DNA of 64,000 nt from Cokeromyces recurvatus (Eukaryota > Mucoromycota > Mucoromycetes > Mucorales > Mucoraceae). Every line of letters starts with the position of its first letter. Position 1 is the first letter of the stretch. Below, one piece after another: positions 1 through 10,597 of this stretch. A program made the translations under genes and the position numbers. Location of the stretch: NCBI RefSeq assembly GCF_025118155.1, contig NW_026251425.1:1-64000 (forward strand), read 5' to 3'. The notes beneath the pieces were generated by a model. It saw only the letters and a program-made list of their open reading frames with translations. It was not told the origin of the DNA and made no database searches.

Positions 1-420
1 AAGAAAATCGCTTTTATTGTTGTATAGTTAAAGAATATTAAGAAGACAAAACAAATCGTGAGTCATAGGCACAAGTAAGAATAAATTTTATTAGAAAAAA
101 TTATATATAAAAAAAAGCGAACTATTCTTCTTGTACAAACTATCTGGCCGTTTATACTTTTCTTGGTAGTTCTAGATGATATCTATAGATGCTATTCCAT
201 TGGTGTTGCGTTAAATATTGACCTCTTTACGATATTATCAACAGTCTTAATACAGATCATGATCTGGTATTATATTTGACATATCGTTAATTCAATAAAG
301 GCTTCATTCTCAGGTTTTACATTTAATAATTATATAATTTATGTTTGACATGATGATCTATTTTTTATACAATATTATTGTGTAATGAATATTCACATTT
401 ATGTTTTATTATATATATAT
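1..420. other. AT-rich DNA, no gene recognised
   Basis: No open frame or repeat that I can name was found here. It lies just downstream, on the minus strand, of the decayed LTR-retroelement leader at 421-643, so it is probably the interior of that element in an unreadable state. Confidence 0.4.
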
Positions 421-643
421 TTATAATGTTATGTAGAAATATAACATAGAAGAATCATCTAAACCCGTAGTATCCGAGATCTCATCAGAAACAGAAGACA
501 GAGAAGTCCCATCTTCGAGGAGAGCATTTAAGTTAAAACTCAACAAGGATTCAACAGCCAAACTAGAATAAGAAGCACCAGAAGCAATAGAAGAGTTCAT
601 TTTAGTAATATTTGAAATGTTAGAGTAGTTCACAGAAAAAAGA
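421..643 (-). pseudogene. Start of a gag-like ORF next to an LTR
   Basis: On the minus strand an ATG near 601 opens a short serine- and leucine-rich reading frame beginning MNSSIASGASYSS. It ends at a stop at 421 after about 60 residues. It starts about 45 bases inside an LTR whose 3' end (..CAAAACA, read on the minus strand) lies at 644. This is where a retrotransposon gag gene would begin. The frame at 7155-7290 has a similar Ser/Thr-rich start and sits next to a related LTR. No gag domain can be identified, so the gag label rests on position alone. Confidence 0.35.
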
Positions 644-1010
644 TGTTTTGATTAGCAAAAAGATAGAGAAAGAGAAATAAACAAAAGACAAGTCTGTGAA
701 AACTTTGTATAGTTTATTAAAGATGATACATAAAACTGTACAACCAAAAATTATATGAAAAATTGAGGGCTATTTATATGTTTTTATAAGGTAAGTATTA
801 TCAATGGAAATATGACTGAGATAAGCAAGTATTACTATAATAAAGTGTTTTACATAAAACATTGTCTTCGAATAATTCAGCGATCAATAAGATATAGCTT
901 TATTTCCTTTTTCTCCCTGAGTTGTCGCTGTTCCTAGAAATATAACGAATCGTTATTATTGGACTGCGACACATCAATATTAATCCTCAGTGAATATGCT
1001 CAGCTGCAAT
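644..1010 (-). repeat. LTR (group III), partial, minus orientation
   Basis: Read on the minus strand this matches the LTR ending at 13615. Shared blocks include AAACATATAAATAGCCCTC, the AATAAACTATACAAAG block (here as the complement near 703-720), TTTTCACAGACTTGTCT, and the terminal CAAAACA. The likely promoter (TATAAATA) and poly(A) signal (AATAAA) are in the expected order. Homology fades beyond about 1000. The outer end was not located. Confidence 0.6.
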
Positions 1011-2276
1011 AATACCAATTATTTACGACTTACTCTCATTATCACTGTATATGATTTTGTAAAATAGCCAATACTTGATTGTTTTGTAGAAAATATATAT
1101 TAATAAACTCGTAAAAACATCATCTTTTATTCCAGTATATTCACAAATGTGTTCTACTAAAAAATATTAAGAAATATTCACAATATACAAAAGTATATAA
1201 TAAAGCTGTGAATATTCGTTCCATTTTGTGAATCACTGTACACATAAAAAAGTTGCTATGCGCTTAAAGTTGAACAAAAAAAATTATAGGCGGTAAGTTA
1301 AACAGTGATAATAAGCTTATATAATCTTTATTTAGTCTACAATAAGAAGCTATATCCTTAAATATTGTACAATGGCGTTTGCACAAAAACATATATGTAT
1401 TATTTATATACTGGTCTACGAATTATAGTTTGCAAATAAAAGTTCTTATCCTATTGCTATAAATTAAATTAAAGGACAGAACTATAACATAAACTTGTTC
1501 AAAAATTATTCCATGTGGTTGATAATAACCTCAAATAAATAAGCAATATATGAATCCCCATACACATTGTTCATACAAAAATTAATAACTAATCAATTAG
1601 TTTCCAAATTGCTGACGAAACAATATAAGACTTATTCAAATATTGATATCTAAATAACAGGACTGATCTATTTTATCTCTAATAGGGCTACTTTCATGCT
1701 GTTTTACAAAGATTAGCGTTTTATTTTGAAACCTTGTTGATTTACGTATTGAGGGCTTCGGTATGGTTAGAGAGCATCAGGAAGGTTGGTAATAAGGAGC
1801 AGGCTTATTTCCTTCCATTGCATTGGTCGGACTTCGAACATATAATTTTTACATAAATTACAGCAAAAAATTAATTTTTATACCTATGCCCACGAGAGTA
1901 CCTATGCCAAATTTCGTGTATTAAATTTACAAATACATTAGATATGATTATGTTAGTCAGTATACTATTATATATGACAAACTCGTAGTACTATTAAAAT
2001 AAACCTATCTAATAAAGTTATAAACAAAATTTAGGAATATACTGTTAGCAGATTGATATATAAAGAAGGCTTGTACGACCACTTTCGTGTGACCCACTTT
2101 AGCTTTCTGTGAGATTCACTATAATGATAAGCTTTTAAACCCAATGTAATATTCTATCACCATCCACGCTTGTGGTAGTCAAACTGATATAGAATCTTTG
2201 CCGCATTAAAGTTAAATGCTTACTTGGCCTCTGTCTTTACAGGAATAGTGTAGCGACAGAAGATACAGCGACTTTC
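1011..2276. other. Decayed AT-rich DNA, no gene recognised
   Basis: No protein frame, TIR or LTR terminus was found. The outer part of the LTR ending at 644 may extend into this stretch, but I could not trace it. Confidence 0.4.
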
Positions 2277-2339
2277 AGTAAGCGGCAAAACTGTGGCAAT
2301 ATTGATGTATTTTTAGGTATTTTATTCAAATAACTCTAA

Positions 2340-4195
2340 TATGTAGTACTTGATAGCGCCATCTTTTGCTTTAATTACTACTTCAACACGTCTTCGCATA
2401 CTTTCTATGTGTTTTAAGTATAGTTAAACTGTAACTTTAGGATACCAAACATCAGCAACTTGCTCCTATAACTCATCCATATTTTATGGTGGCCTATCAT
2501 AGGCAGCAAGCCTGCACTTCAAATAAAACCAAAGGTTTTCAATTGGATTTAGATCAGGTGAGTATGATGGCCATTCAAGGACATTTATTTTATTTCTTTT
2601 GTACCAATTTCTTGTATATTTGGATGTATGCTTCGGATCATTGTCTTGTTGAAGGATCACATCTTTCTTACAAAGGCCATAATCCTTGAGCGTCTCCATA
2701 AAGTCACCTTTTAATATTTCACAATATAATTGTGTTGTGTATATAATGATGTATTACATAATATCTTATAATGTACAAATCAGAGTCATGAAGAACCGGA
2801 TGATATTATAGTTATTAGTTATACACTTTATGCATACAATATTATTTGATTTCAGTTTATAAGACATTCTTGTGATGAGAAAAAATAATGTTATAATAAA
2901 TACTAACTCTACAAAATAATGATAAGAAAAACATAGTGTAAGGAGTTATTAATGATAAAGATATATGAATTATAGATTATACCTATTAATTATATATATG
3001 CATTATTATTTAATGTTGTCTAAAATACTAACTTATAAATATAATCATATACTATCTATGAGAACTCTATTCTAATTGAATACACTATATAATATAATGA
3101 AATTCATTTAAGTAGTACATTGAGGAATGAATATAACATAAAGAAGCTGGTTAGAATATAAATCTATATATCAAAAGTGTCTTTCCTATATCATTCACAA
3201 GTATGAACAAACGAGATTTTATTATTTTGTTTCAAGAAAAATAACCGGCTAAATCAAGCACCAATAATTTAATGTTTATTAGAGTTAACTGAGATTAATT
3301 CTCAGTCAGGGCAAAGACTAGAGCTCTAACACAATAATTTTAATTATTCTATGGGAAATATTCTTCTTTCAAGATATCTTCACTCTGTTCCTGTCTCGAA
3401 GTAACCCGTTCTCCACAAGATATAAATAAGGATCCATTTTGCACTCATCTTTTAAAAACTCAGTTTTTTCATTTTTTAATTTTTTAATTTTTAATTTTCA
3501 TTTTGATAATAAAAGTTTTATACAAAGTTTTCACAGATTTATTCTGTCTTATTCTTTTGTTATCTTTGTCTTATCAACAAATTGCGAGTCCATTCTTCCC
3601 TCAATCTTGGCAATAAAACCAGGACCATGTTGCGTGAAACAACTGCATAACATTAAGCTTCCACCCCCACCTTTGTACTTAAAGTTGACGTTACGGTCTT
3701 TTAGAGGTTCACCCTTTTTAACCTATGTCCATTGCTTTCCATCTGAACCCAAACGATTGATTTTTCTTTCGCCACTGAAGATGACCTTTTCCCAATCCTC
3801 AACCGACCAGTTTCTATGAGCTTTTTAGCCCATTTTTAACAATTTTGTCTACGCTTATTCGTCAATAGTAGCATATATTTCTTAATTTTCAAATCAAAGT
3901 CGAATGATTTTAAGAATCTGCGAAATGGCTTGCGTGGAAATATCATATCCTTGAGCATCATGTAAGTTCAGGGGAGAGGTAGCATCGATTGCAGTGATAA
4001 AATAACCAGTATAAATAGATCGCGCAATCAATCTTCTTTGGTGTACCTTCTTTCAAGTCCATCTTGATTTGATTTTCTCTGGCAATTCTGGCAATTGTCC
4101 TAATGGGCACACCCACTATTTTAGAAATATCTATAAGATTCCTGAGCATTAAGTTTTGCTAATATAACACTCTTTTTATCGTAAGGAATTTGTCT
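2340..4195 (-). pseudogene. Tc1 family A transposase, broken
   Basis: The N-terminal helix-turn-helix region (ISKIVGVPIRTIARIARE) is readable at 4150-4080. The C-terminal catalytic region is readable at 2699-2484, with [10 protein letters not shown] and [11 protein letters not shown], the second Asp and the Glu of a DD34E triad. Between them the SDET region (about 3760-3780) and MVWSCFTQ region can be followed on the far side of the inserted LTR. Frameshifts and the insertion make it inactive. The remnant spans about the usual 340 codons of Tc1 transposases once the LTR is discounted. Confidence 0.8.
2733..3579 (+). repeat. Solo LTR (group II) with 5-base target duplication
   Basis: The 847-base insert begins TGTTGTGTATA and ends CTTATCAACA, so it has the TG..CA ends of an LTR. 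It is flanked on both sides by AATTG (2728-2732 and 3580-3584). Removing it together with one AATTG restores the Tc1 A sequence seen in the second copy. The 3' part contains AGATATAAATAAGGATCC (possible TATA region) and the TACAAAGTTTTCACAGA block shared with the LTRs at 644 and 13615. It is in plus orientation and no internal retroelement sequence remains. Confidence 0.9.
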
Positions 4196-4627
4196 CATTC
4201 TAATGTATGTAATGATCTATGTATGTGTTAATGAGAATCATTCACAAATATTGTTCAGATTAGTAACGAATTTGAAGAAAAAACGATACTATGTAGGAAG
4301 TAAACCTTTTTGTTAATTCAATAATGATATTAAATTATTTAAAATAAAAAAATGTTGGTTTTCTTTAAAAAAATGTTGGTTTTCTTAAAAAAAATTGATA
4401 GAAAATATTATTATGCAGCGAAATGGCTAAATCGAATAAAATGATATGATCGCTGTCGAAATGAACATTCATGCATGTAAATAATACTAAGAAGCTGTAA
4501 AAGTAATATAAATTTTGTCGACTTTCCATTAAAAATACTTCTATTAATGTATCTTTATTCATTTATGTTGTGCACTAAGGAAAGCCAAAAATTAGAAAAC
4601 ATTGCCAAGCTTTTGTGAGTCACTGTA

Positions 4628-5587
4628 TTTGTATAACACATTGGTACAGGGTAATTTAAGAACGTTTTATATCTAGAATGATTTGCTGCTGGCCAAAAAG
4701 ATGATCAAATCTCTTTCATTGTTTTTACTAATGAAGGAAGACAATTACCCTGATACACATGATATGGAATTCTTGGAACTGCTCCTCCAACAAACGTAAG
4801 TCCAGCATTCTTTTTTTTTGGATTTTATTTAAACCTATAAATTAACCAATGTTTATTTAGACGTAAATCTTTTTCATTATAATACTTCTGAGGATGCATT
4901 TAATCAACTCTTTATCTAGCCATACCTTGATATCATTAGTAAGACTATCACGCTCCATAATTTTAAATCAGATTTTGTGCAAGGACAGCCCTATTTAAAG
5001 AGTATGAGCAGGCAATTAAAAGCTTGTAACCTATATATTGATGATGAAAATCAATATAAATCTGACGGTTTATTAAAGCTTTTCGGGTTGAAGGAGTTAG
5101 AATTGCTGTTGTTAGAGACTTCCGACTGCCTTATAAACAAGGATAGAAATAAGACTAATTTCGACCATCATAAAAGCGTGTTTGGTACATTGGTGATGCT
5201 TAAATGTATCGCTGATGATTATGCTTTTGGATCAGTTGTAAATTTTACAAAGGTTAAAGTGTTTTTTCTGCATGCAGTAGGTAAAATTTTAACAATCTAT
5301 CAGCATATAATTTTCCATTAATTTTCTTTTCTGTAAAAAAAAAAGAAAAGACAGTGAATTACATTTCTGGAGTGTTTGCTATCAAAAAGAAGATGTTTTC
5401 GATCTCTGGAGAGAGTCGACACTTCTTATCAAGCCAGACTTTCAGGATAAGGAAGATTTCGTACTTAATTTGATGCAATTCTGTTGGGATATTAAGGTAA
5501 CGTATAATCTCATATAGAATTACATATGTAAAAGCACTAATGGCATTGTCAAAATGATGTAAAATAGAAGAGTCTGTACGAAACATT
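4628..5587 (+). pseudogene. 3' part of lineage-specific multi-exon gene, copy P1
   Basis: This 0.96-kb block is nearly identical to 23710-24672 in copy P2. It carries the exon reading VQGQPYLKSMSRQLKAC (from 4977), the core KSDGLLKLFGLKELELLLLE, and an FDHHKSVFGTLVMLK segment. It also carries the start of the following exon (SELHFWSVCYQKEDVFDLW). It shares with P2 the TAG after NLRTFY and the TAG before PYLDIISKT. The left end is the TA target of Tc1 A and the right end is the Tc1 D insertion, so the rest of the gene is missing here. I recall similar proteins from Mucorales but no known function. Confidence 0.7.
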
Positions 5588-5590
5588 ATA

Positions 5591-6792
5591 CACTTGGTAA
5601 AAAAACTGGTACACAGATATATTTCTTAATGTATTGGCTATATTTCTATGACAATGCATAGTATATGTATAGAAATGGGCCAAATATTAGCTACAAGGAT
5701 TTGATATATGTTTGTGAAATCTAAATAAGATTGGTAAATTTTAATTGGACAAAATATATATGATAAGCTTTATTACGTAATCAGCTCAGAAACAACGACA
5801 AGATAAATTCAGTTAGTATGTAGTTAATATTTTGTATATTCTCCTTTAGCTTTAATAACGGCCTGAAATCTTGATGGCGTACTCTCGTAGTAAGGCAACA
5901 TATCTTCTTTCTGAAACTTATTTCATTCTTTGTCAATTCTATTCCATAATTCATTAATGTTCTTTGGGTGTGTTGGATATTTTGCCAATCTTATCTTTAA
6001 GTGATACCAAAGGTGCTCTATGGGATTTAAATTGGGACTATTAGGTGTCCATACATGCATATAGCTTATATCTTTTGTTTAGACCATCTTCTAGTAAATT
6101 TCGATGTGTGCTTTGTGTCACCATTTTGTTGAAGGATAACATCTTCTTTACTCCACTCATAATACTCTAATGTATCTATGTATGTAGTCCCTAGCCTAGG
6201 ATATACGTGTATCCTTCGGAATCAAAAGTTTTATCTTCTATTTTACATGCATAACCTGGTCCTTCGGCTGTCATACAGCCCCACATCAATAAAGAGCCAC
6301 CATTATGCTTTAAAGTTTGTTTATAGTGATGAGAGCGAGTAGGATGACCCCTTTGCTTCCAAGTACATTGAACCCTATCTGACTCCCATATGTTTATCTT
6401 CGTTTTATCTGAGAATATAACTTTCTTCTAGTCTTCAATTGTTCATTCTTTATATTTCTTAGCCCAATAAAGTCGTTTCTTTATATGCTCATATCTGAGA
6501 AAAGGTTTCGATTTTTTTAATGCTACATAAAAGCCAAGCTGATATAAAATTCCAATCGTTCGACATGATTGCGCTTCAGCCATTGATGGGAATTGACGCA
6601 TTTTTTATATAGTTTCAAAAAAATGATTTTATTATAAAAAGTCATTACGACGTAATGTAACGTTAGACGAATGTCATTATTTTATCTAGTGTTCTATATT
6701 CTTTCAATTACATTTTAGATCAACTTTCTGTCTTAAGAGAAACACGAGATACAACAATTTTGCATTTTATGCATCAGTTTTTTCACCTACTG
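5591..6792 (-). mobile_element. Tc1-like transposon family D, copy 1, degenerate
   Basis: A 1.2-kb element lies between TA dinucleotides (5589-5590 and 6793-6794). Its ends are CACTTGGTAAAAAAACTGG and, on the other strand, CAGTAGGTGAAAAAACTG. The minus-strand transposase is broken by stops and frameshifts. The catalytic pieces EDVILQQ (near 6140) and the region before NPIEHLW (near 6010-6030) can be recognised by comparison with copy 2 at 17202-17459. It has shortened the gene relic P1 at its left side. Confidence 0.75.
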
Positions 6793-6794
6793 TA

Positions 6795-7290
6795 TAAGTC
6801 TGTCACGAGTTTCATCTGATTTGTCTGTGGCGCTTTTTCGCACAAACTCGATATTAATCCACTCACTATATGAATTTTGAATGTGTTTCTTGAAGTATTT
6901 TTTGTTGACATGAAGGTTTTCTTGTATGCTTTTCTTCAATACATATAATGATCTTCCTCTTTCTGGCGCTTTATTCCCACTGAGCTTCTTTTGAGTCTGA
7001 ACACCAAAGTGGTCTTTATGTTTATTCAATAACAAAGAAAACTGGTGCAGAGAGTATATATGTTGCAATCTAGCGAAATTGAAACTTAAAATTTTGTACA
7101 TTTGATTATTGGTAAGGAAGTCGTAGTCATACAGCTAATTATTGTTCGGTTCTTATTTGGTGAAAATAGATTTAGTTGTATCTAAAATACTTTCCATTGA
7201 ATAGTTAAAAGCATCAGTGCTCGATGTTGATGACGTTACAGTTATCACAGATCCATCTTTATCATCGTTGTTTTCACCTACAATGTCAAT
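6795..7290 (-). pseudogene. Retroelement internal remnant after a group II LTR
   Basis: On the minus strand, just inside the LTR end at 7291, a short frame reads DIVGENNDDKDGSVITVTSS and stops near 7155. A second frame (7101 down to about 6795) is basic and lysine-rich, with LSGNKAPERGRSLYVLKK. Neither shows a domain that I can name. Position next to the LTR suggests a decayed gag region. The Tc1 D element cuts it off on the left. Confidence 0.35.
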
Positions 7291-7484
7291 TGTTGATAAG
7301 ATAAAGATAACAAAAGAATAAGACAGAATAAATCTGTGAAAACTTTGTATAAAACTCTTATTATCAATAAAAATTTTAAAAATAAAACTTAAAAACTCAA
7401 TTTCTAAAAAAAGAGTGCAAAATGAATCCTTATTTATATCTTGTGGAGAACGGGTTACTTCGCGACAGGAACAGAATGAAGATA
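7291..7484 (-). repeat. Group II LTR, 3' fragment, minus orientation
   Basis: Read on the minus strand it ends ..CTTATCAACA at 7291 and matches the last 190 bases of the solo LTR at 2733-3579, including GTAACCCGTTCTCCACAAGA and TACAAAGTTTTCACAGA. It is truncated at 7484, where the outer Tc1 B copy begins. Confidence 0.75.
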
Positions 7485-8132
7485 CGGTGAGGATCAAAAC
7501 TATTCAAATGTTTTCATTTTTTAACTTTGTAACCGAATTATATGCGATAATTGTATAGAGGGATATAGTAAATTATATATTGTCTTAAAGAGAAAATTAA
7601 TGGCATTCTAATACAGTGACTCACAAAACTGAGCGAATGTTTGATTAATTTTACAAAATGTTCAATTTATAAGACAAAACACTCTTGAAACTCTAGCATA
7701 CAATATATCAATAGAATGCTTGTTTTCTAAGGAATTTAATGATACCTTTGTTGATGATGTACAGTGACTCACAAAACTATCCCAATGTTTTGCACTTTTC
7801 TCTTTAACTGACCCGTTCTTCTTTTGTAATCAAGCTAGAAAGATATCGAAGATATCATTCGATAGCCTAAGTAATTCTCTATCAAGTCATTACCAAAAAT
7901 AGTAATATAATTTAAAACTCAGCGTAAAATATTAAATAAAAAATTGAATATGCATTGGGACAGTTTTGTGGCCGTACCTATAAAAATAAAATCTGTCCCA
8001 CAATTTGGCAGTAACTTCAGCCTAGCATATAGTAGCAATCGTAGTATTTCTTTGTGCCTTCCACAGTATAATTAAGGTAAGTTCTAAAATATTCTATAAT
8101 TTTGGGGACTAAATCTTGAGGCCATATTGTTA

Positions 8133-9792
8133 CAGTGAGGATCAAAACTGTTCAAATGTTTTCATTTTTTAACTTCGTAACCGAATTATATGCGATAATT
8201 GTATAGAAAGATATAGTAAATTATATATTGTCTTAAAGAGAAAATTAATGGCATTCTAATACAAGTGTTCATTAGAAAATTAACAGTTTTTATTGGTTTA
8301 ATATTAGTGTTTAAAAGTGCGGAGTCTATTTGAACAGTTTTGCACCCGCCTTCCAAATTTCAATTAGACCACAATGTTGATTTATTAATAGGATGTCCAG
8401 TATCCCTTTGCTTTGATACACTCTTATATACGTCTTGGCATAGTGTCTATTACTTTTCTACACTCTTCTACAGTGATTACATTATACCAAATATGTACAA
8501 CGCGCTCGTATAACTCATTCATGCCTTTGGGCGGTGTATCATACTCATTAAGTCTAATTTTTAATAGTCTCCACATGTTCTCAATTGGATTAAGATCAGG
8601 AGATTGCGCTGGCCACTCCATTACTTGATACTCTTGTGCTGCAAGGTAATCCATGACTATATTTGAGGTGTGTTTTGAATCATTATCTTGCTGAAAATGA
8701 ATTTGATTACGACGCAGACGTAATTTTTCACAGGTAAAGTCAACCATCTTATTAAGATCCTCATCCAAAATGTCTTTATATGGATAACGATCCATACTAC
8801 CATCTATTTTACAGATCCAGCCAACTCCAGCGTACGAGATAGCGCTCCAAAACATGAGGCCACCACCACCATGCTTTCTGGTTTCCTTGACATGATGTGG
8901 TTGCAACTGCTCTCCATCACGGATCCAACCCCAGACACGTCCGTCTGAGTTAAAACGATTAACTTTAGTCTCATCCGACCAAATAACTCTTCTCCAATCG
9001 TCTAAAGTCCAGTCACGATGAGCCATGCACCATTCAAGTCGCCTTTTTGCATTGGTTTTGCTAATGGCCGGTTTTTTTTGCTTCTCAATTGCACCAAGGC
9101 CAGCACCTCTGAAAGTACGGCGAACTGTATGTACACTTGCATTGACACCGAGTTCCGTTTTAAGCTCTTGTCGGACTTTTACAGCGTTATCCATACGATT
9201 TCTAGTTACTAAACGTACACAGTAACGCTTATCCGCATTTGATAAGACTTGTGGTCGTCCCCCTTTTCCTTTTTCTCGCTCCGAACAATACTTTTTACCA
9301 ACATTTGAAACAGTTCCAAAACTTACTCCGACATGTTCAGCCACTTTACGAACTGATTCACCCGATTGAAGAAGAGAAACAATACGATTACGTTGTTCAG
9401 ATGTAATTCCACGCATACTTACTAGTTAATTCTCGAATTATTACTGATTATGTGGTGTGTTAAGCAAAAAAAGTTTATGGAGCAAAAATTTGAGAATTTT
9501 GAACGTTTCCTGTTCGATTATATGCTGTCTGTACCGCGATACCAAATTGTGGTATTGAGTTTTGTGAAGATTACATTTCGGGAGCAAAACTGTTCAAATG
9601 TACCCATCAAATTTAAAGCCGAAATACAAAAATTATCGGAGATTTAATTCGACAAAAAATATTTCATCTGATAGAGCGGAGTTTTACGAGTAAAATGATA
9701 CTATTTCTGTGGCATAACTCTGATGGTTTGTATGGGAAAAAATTAAAAATGTCAAATAATGCTAAACATTTGAACAGTTTTGATCCTCACTG
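8133..9792 (-). mobile_element. Intact Tc1-like transposon family B
   Basis: This is a 1,660-base element flanked by TA (8131-8132 and 9793-9794). The terminal repeats begin CAGTGAGGATCAAAACTGTT. A second copy of the CAAAACTGTTCAAATG motif sits inverted about 190 bases inside each end (about 8331-8347 and 9586-9603). It encodes one uninterrupted transposase on the minus strand and is inserted inside the family C element. With clear ends, a TA duplication and an open frame it is the best candidate here for a recently active element. Confidence 0.9.
8424..9416 (-). CDS. Tc1-like DD34E transposase, intact
   Basis: This 330-residue protein is the usual length for Tc1 transposases, with no stop or frameshift. 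Residues about 1-110 form the paired-like DNA-binding region: a first helix-turn-helix (SEQRNRIVSLLQSGESVRKV), then a GRP hook (KGGRPQVLS) and a second helical set. The catalytic domain follows with W-SDETK (first Asp, about residue 148), FQQDNDSKHTS (second Asp, about 243) and SPDLNPIEN (Glu). Exactly 34 residues separate the second Asp and the Glu, so the class is DD34E. The start ATG lies about 370 bases inside the right end of the element. It would cut and paste its own element at TA sites. No nuclear localisation signal was verified. Confidence 0.92.
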   Translation of the reverse strand: MRGITSEQRNRIVSLLQSGESVRKVAEHVGVSFGTVSNVGKKYCSEREKGKGGRPQVLSNADKRYCVRLVTRNRMDNAVKVRQELKTELGVNASVHTVRRTFRGAGLGAIEKQKKPAISKTNAKRRLEWCMAHRDWTLDDWRRVIWSDETKVNRFNSDGRVWGWIRDGEQLQPHHVKETRKHGGGGLMFWSAISYAGVGWICKIDGSMDRYPYKDILDEDLNKMVDFTCEKLRLRRNQIHFQQDNDSKHTSNIVMDYLAAQEYQVMEWPAQSPDLNPIENMWRLLKIRLNEYDTPPKGMNELYERVVHIWYNVITVEECRKVIDTMPRRI

Positions 9793-9940
9793 TACTATCT
9801 GAAATTTTACTCTTTCGTACCTCAAGAAGTCAAGAAACGACAAAGTCAGTATTTTTTTCACTAGTAATATATTAGAAAGCCATTCCCATAAAAGAAAATT
9901 GCATTTTTCAAAGTCCGACGGCCGTATATGGGGAAGGATC

Positions 9941-10597
9941 CATATTAAAGAACGACTTAGATGGGCAAAGAAGTATAAAGACTACACAGTCGATGATTGG
10001 AGAAGGGTTATTTGGTCTGACGAGACCAAAATTAATCGTTTTAACTCCGATGGACGTGTCTGGGCTTGGATAAGGGACAATGAAAGTCTTCAAATGCGTC
10101 ATATTAAGCAGAATTATAAACATGGAGGTGGTTCAATCATGATTTGGAGTTGTATTACCTGCGTCGGAGTTGGCTGGATGTGCAAAATAGACTCTACTAT
10201 GGACGGAGAGCTTTATAAGGAAATCCTTCAAGACGAATTAGAGAAATCTATCGAAATGGTGTGCAAGCAAACAGGATTAAGGAGAGACCAAATCGTCTTC
10301 CAGCATGATAACGATTCAAAACATAGGTCAATTCCAGTCAAAGAATACTTGAAAAGCCAGGAATACGAAGTTCTTGATTGGCCATCACAGTCTCCAGACC
10401 TTAATCCTATTGAACATATGTGGGCTCTAACAAAAAGAAAACTTAATGAGTATGAGACACCACCTAAGGGTATTTGTGAGCTTTTTGAAAGAATTACGGA
10501 CGTATGGTACAATAAGATCGCCAAAGAAGATTGTTTAAGAGTTATAGACTCTATGCCCGACCGTTGCAAAGCTGTTATAAAGACAAAAGGTCGTTAG
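9941..10597 (+). pseudogene. Tc1 family C transposase, N-terminus replaced
   Basis: The catalytic two-thirds are open: WSDETKINR, FQHDNDSKHRS and [11 protein letters not shown] give the DD34E residues, ending with CKAVIKTKGR. The DNA-binding N-terminus is absent. Upstream of the conserved ERLRWAKKY segment (about 9950), the frame runs into DNA at 9862-9937 that also occurs at 13930-13998 and is not part of a transposase. The protein cannot bind its ends as it stands. The nearest relative in the window is the family B transposase, with many identical catalytic-region residues. Confidence 0.8.

Larger units (their letters stand above)
2277..4625 (-). mobile_element. Tc1-like transposon family A, copy 1, interrupted
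   Basis: A Tc1-type element lies on the minus strand. Its right end reads TTTTGTGAGTCACTG followed by TA (4626-4627), and its left end has the matching CAAAACTGTGGCAAT near 2283-2300. The transposase frame runs from about 4195 down to 2340. It is split by an 847-base solo LTR at 2733-3579. A second copy of the family lies at 28265-30091 and shows that the two halves were once joined. The element sits at a TA inside a copy of a lineage-specific gene relic, whose 3' part resumes at 4628. The left TIR is degenerate. Confidence 0.8.

Noticed and set aside
7614..7759. 146-base piece with a Tc1 end as a complete MITE
   Set aside because: Only a left terminal repeat (CAGTGACTCACAAAACTGAG) is visible. 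The right side ends at the TA of the next element without an inverted repeat, so it is treated as a truncated fragment.
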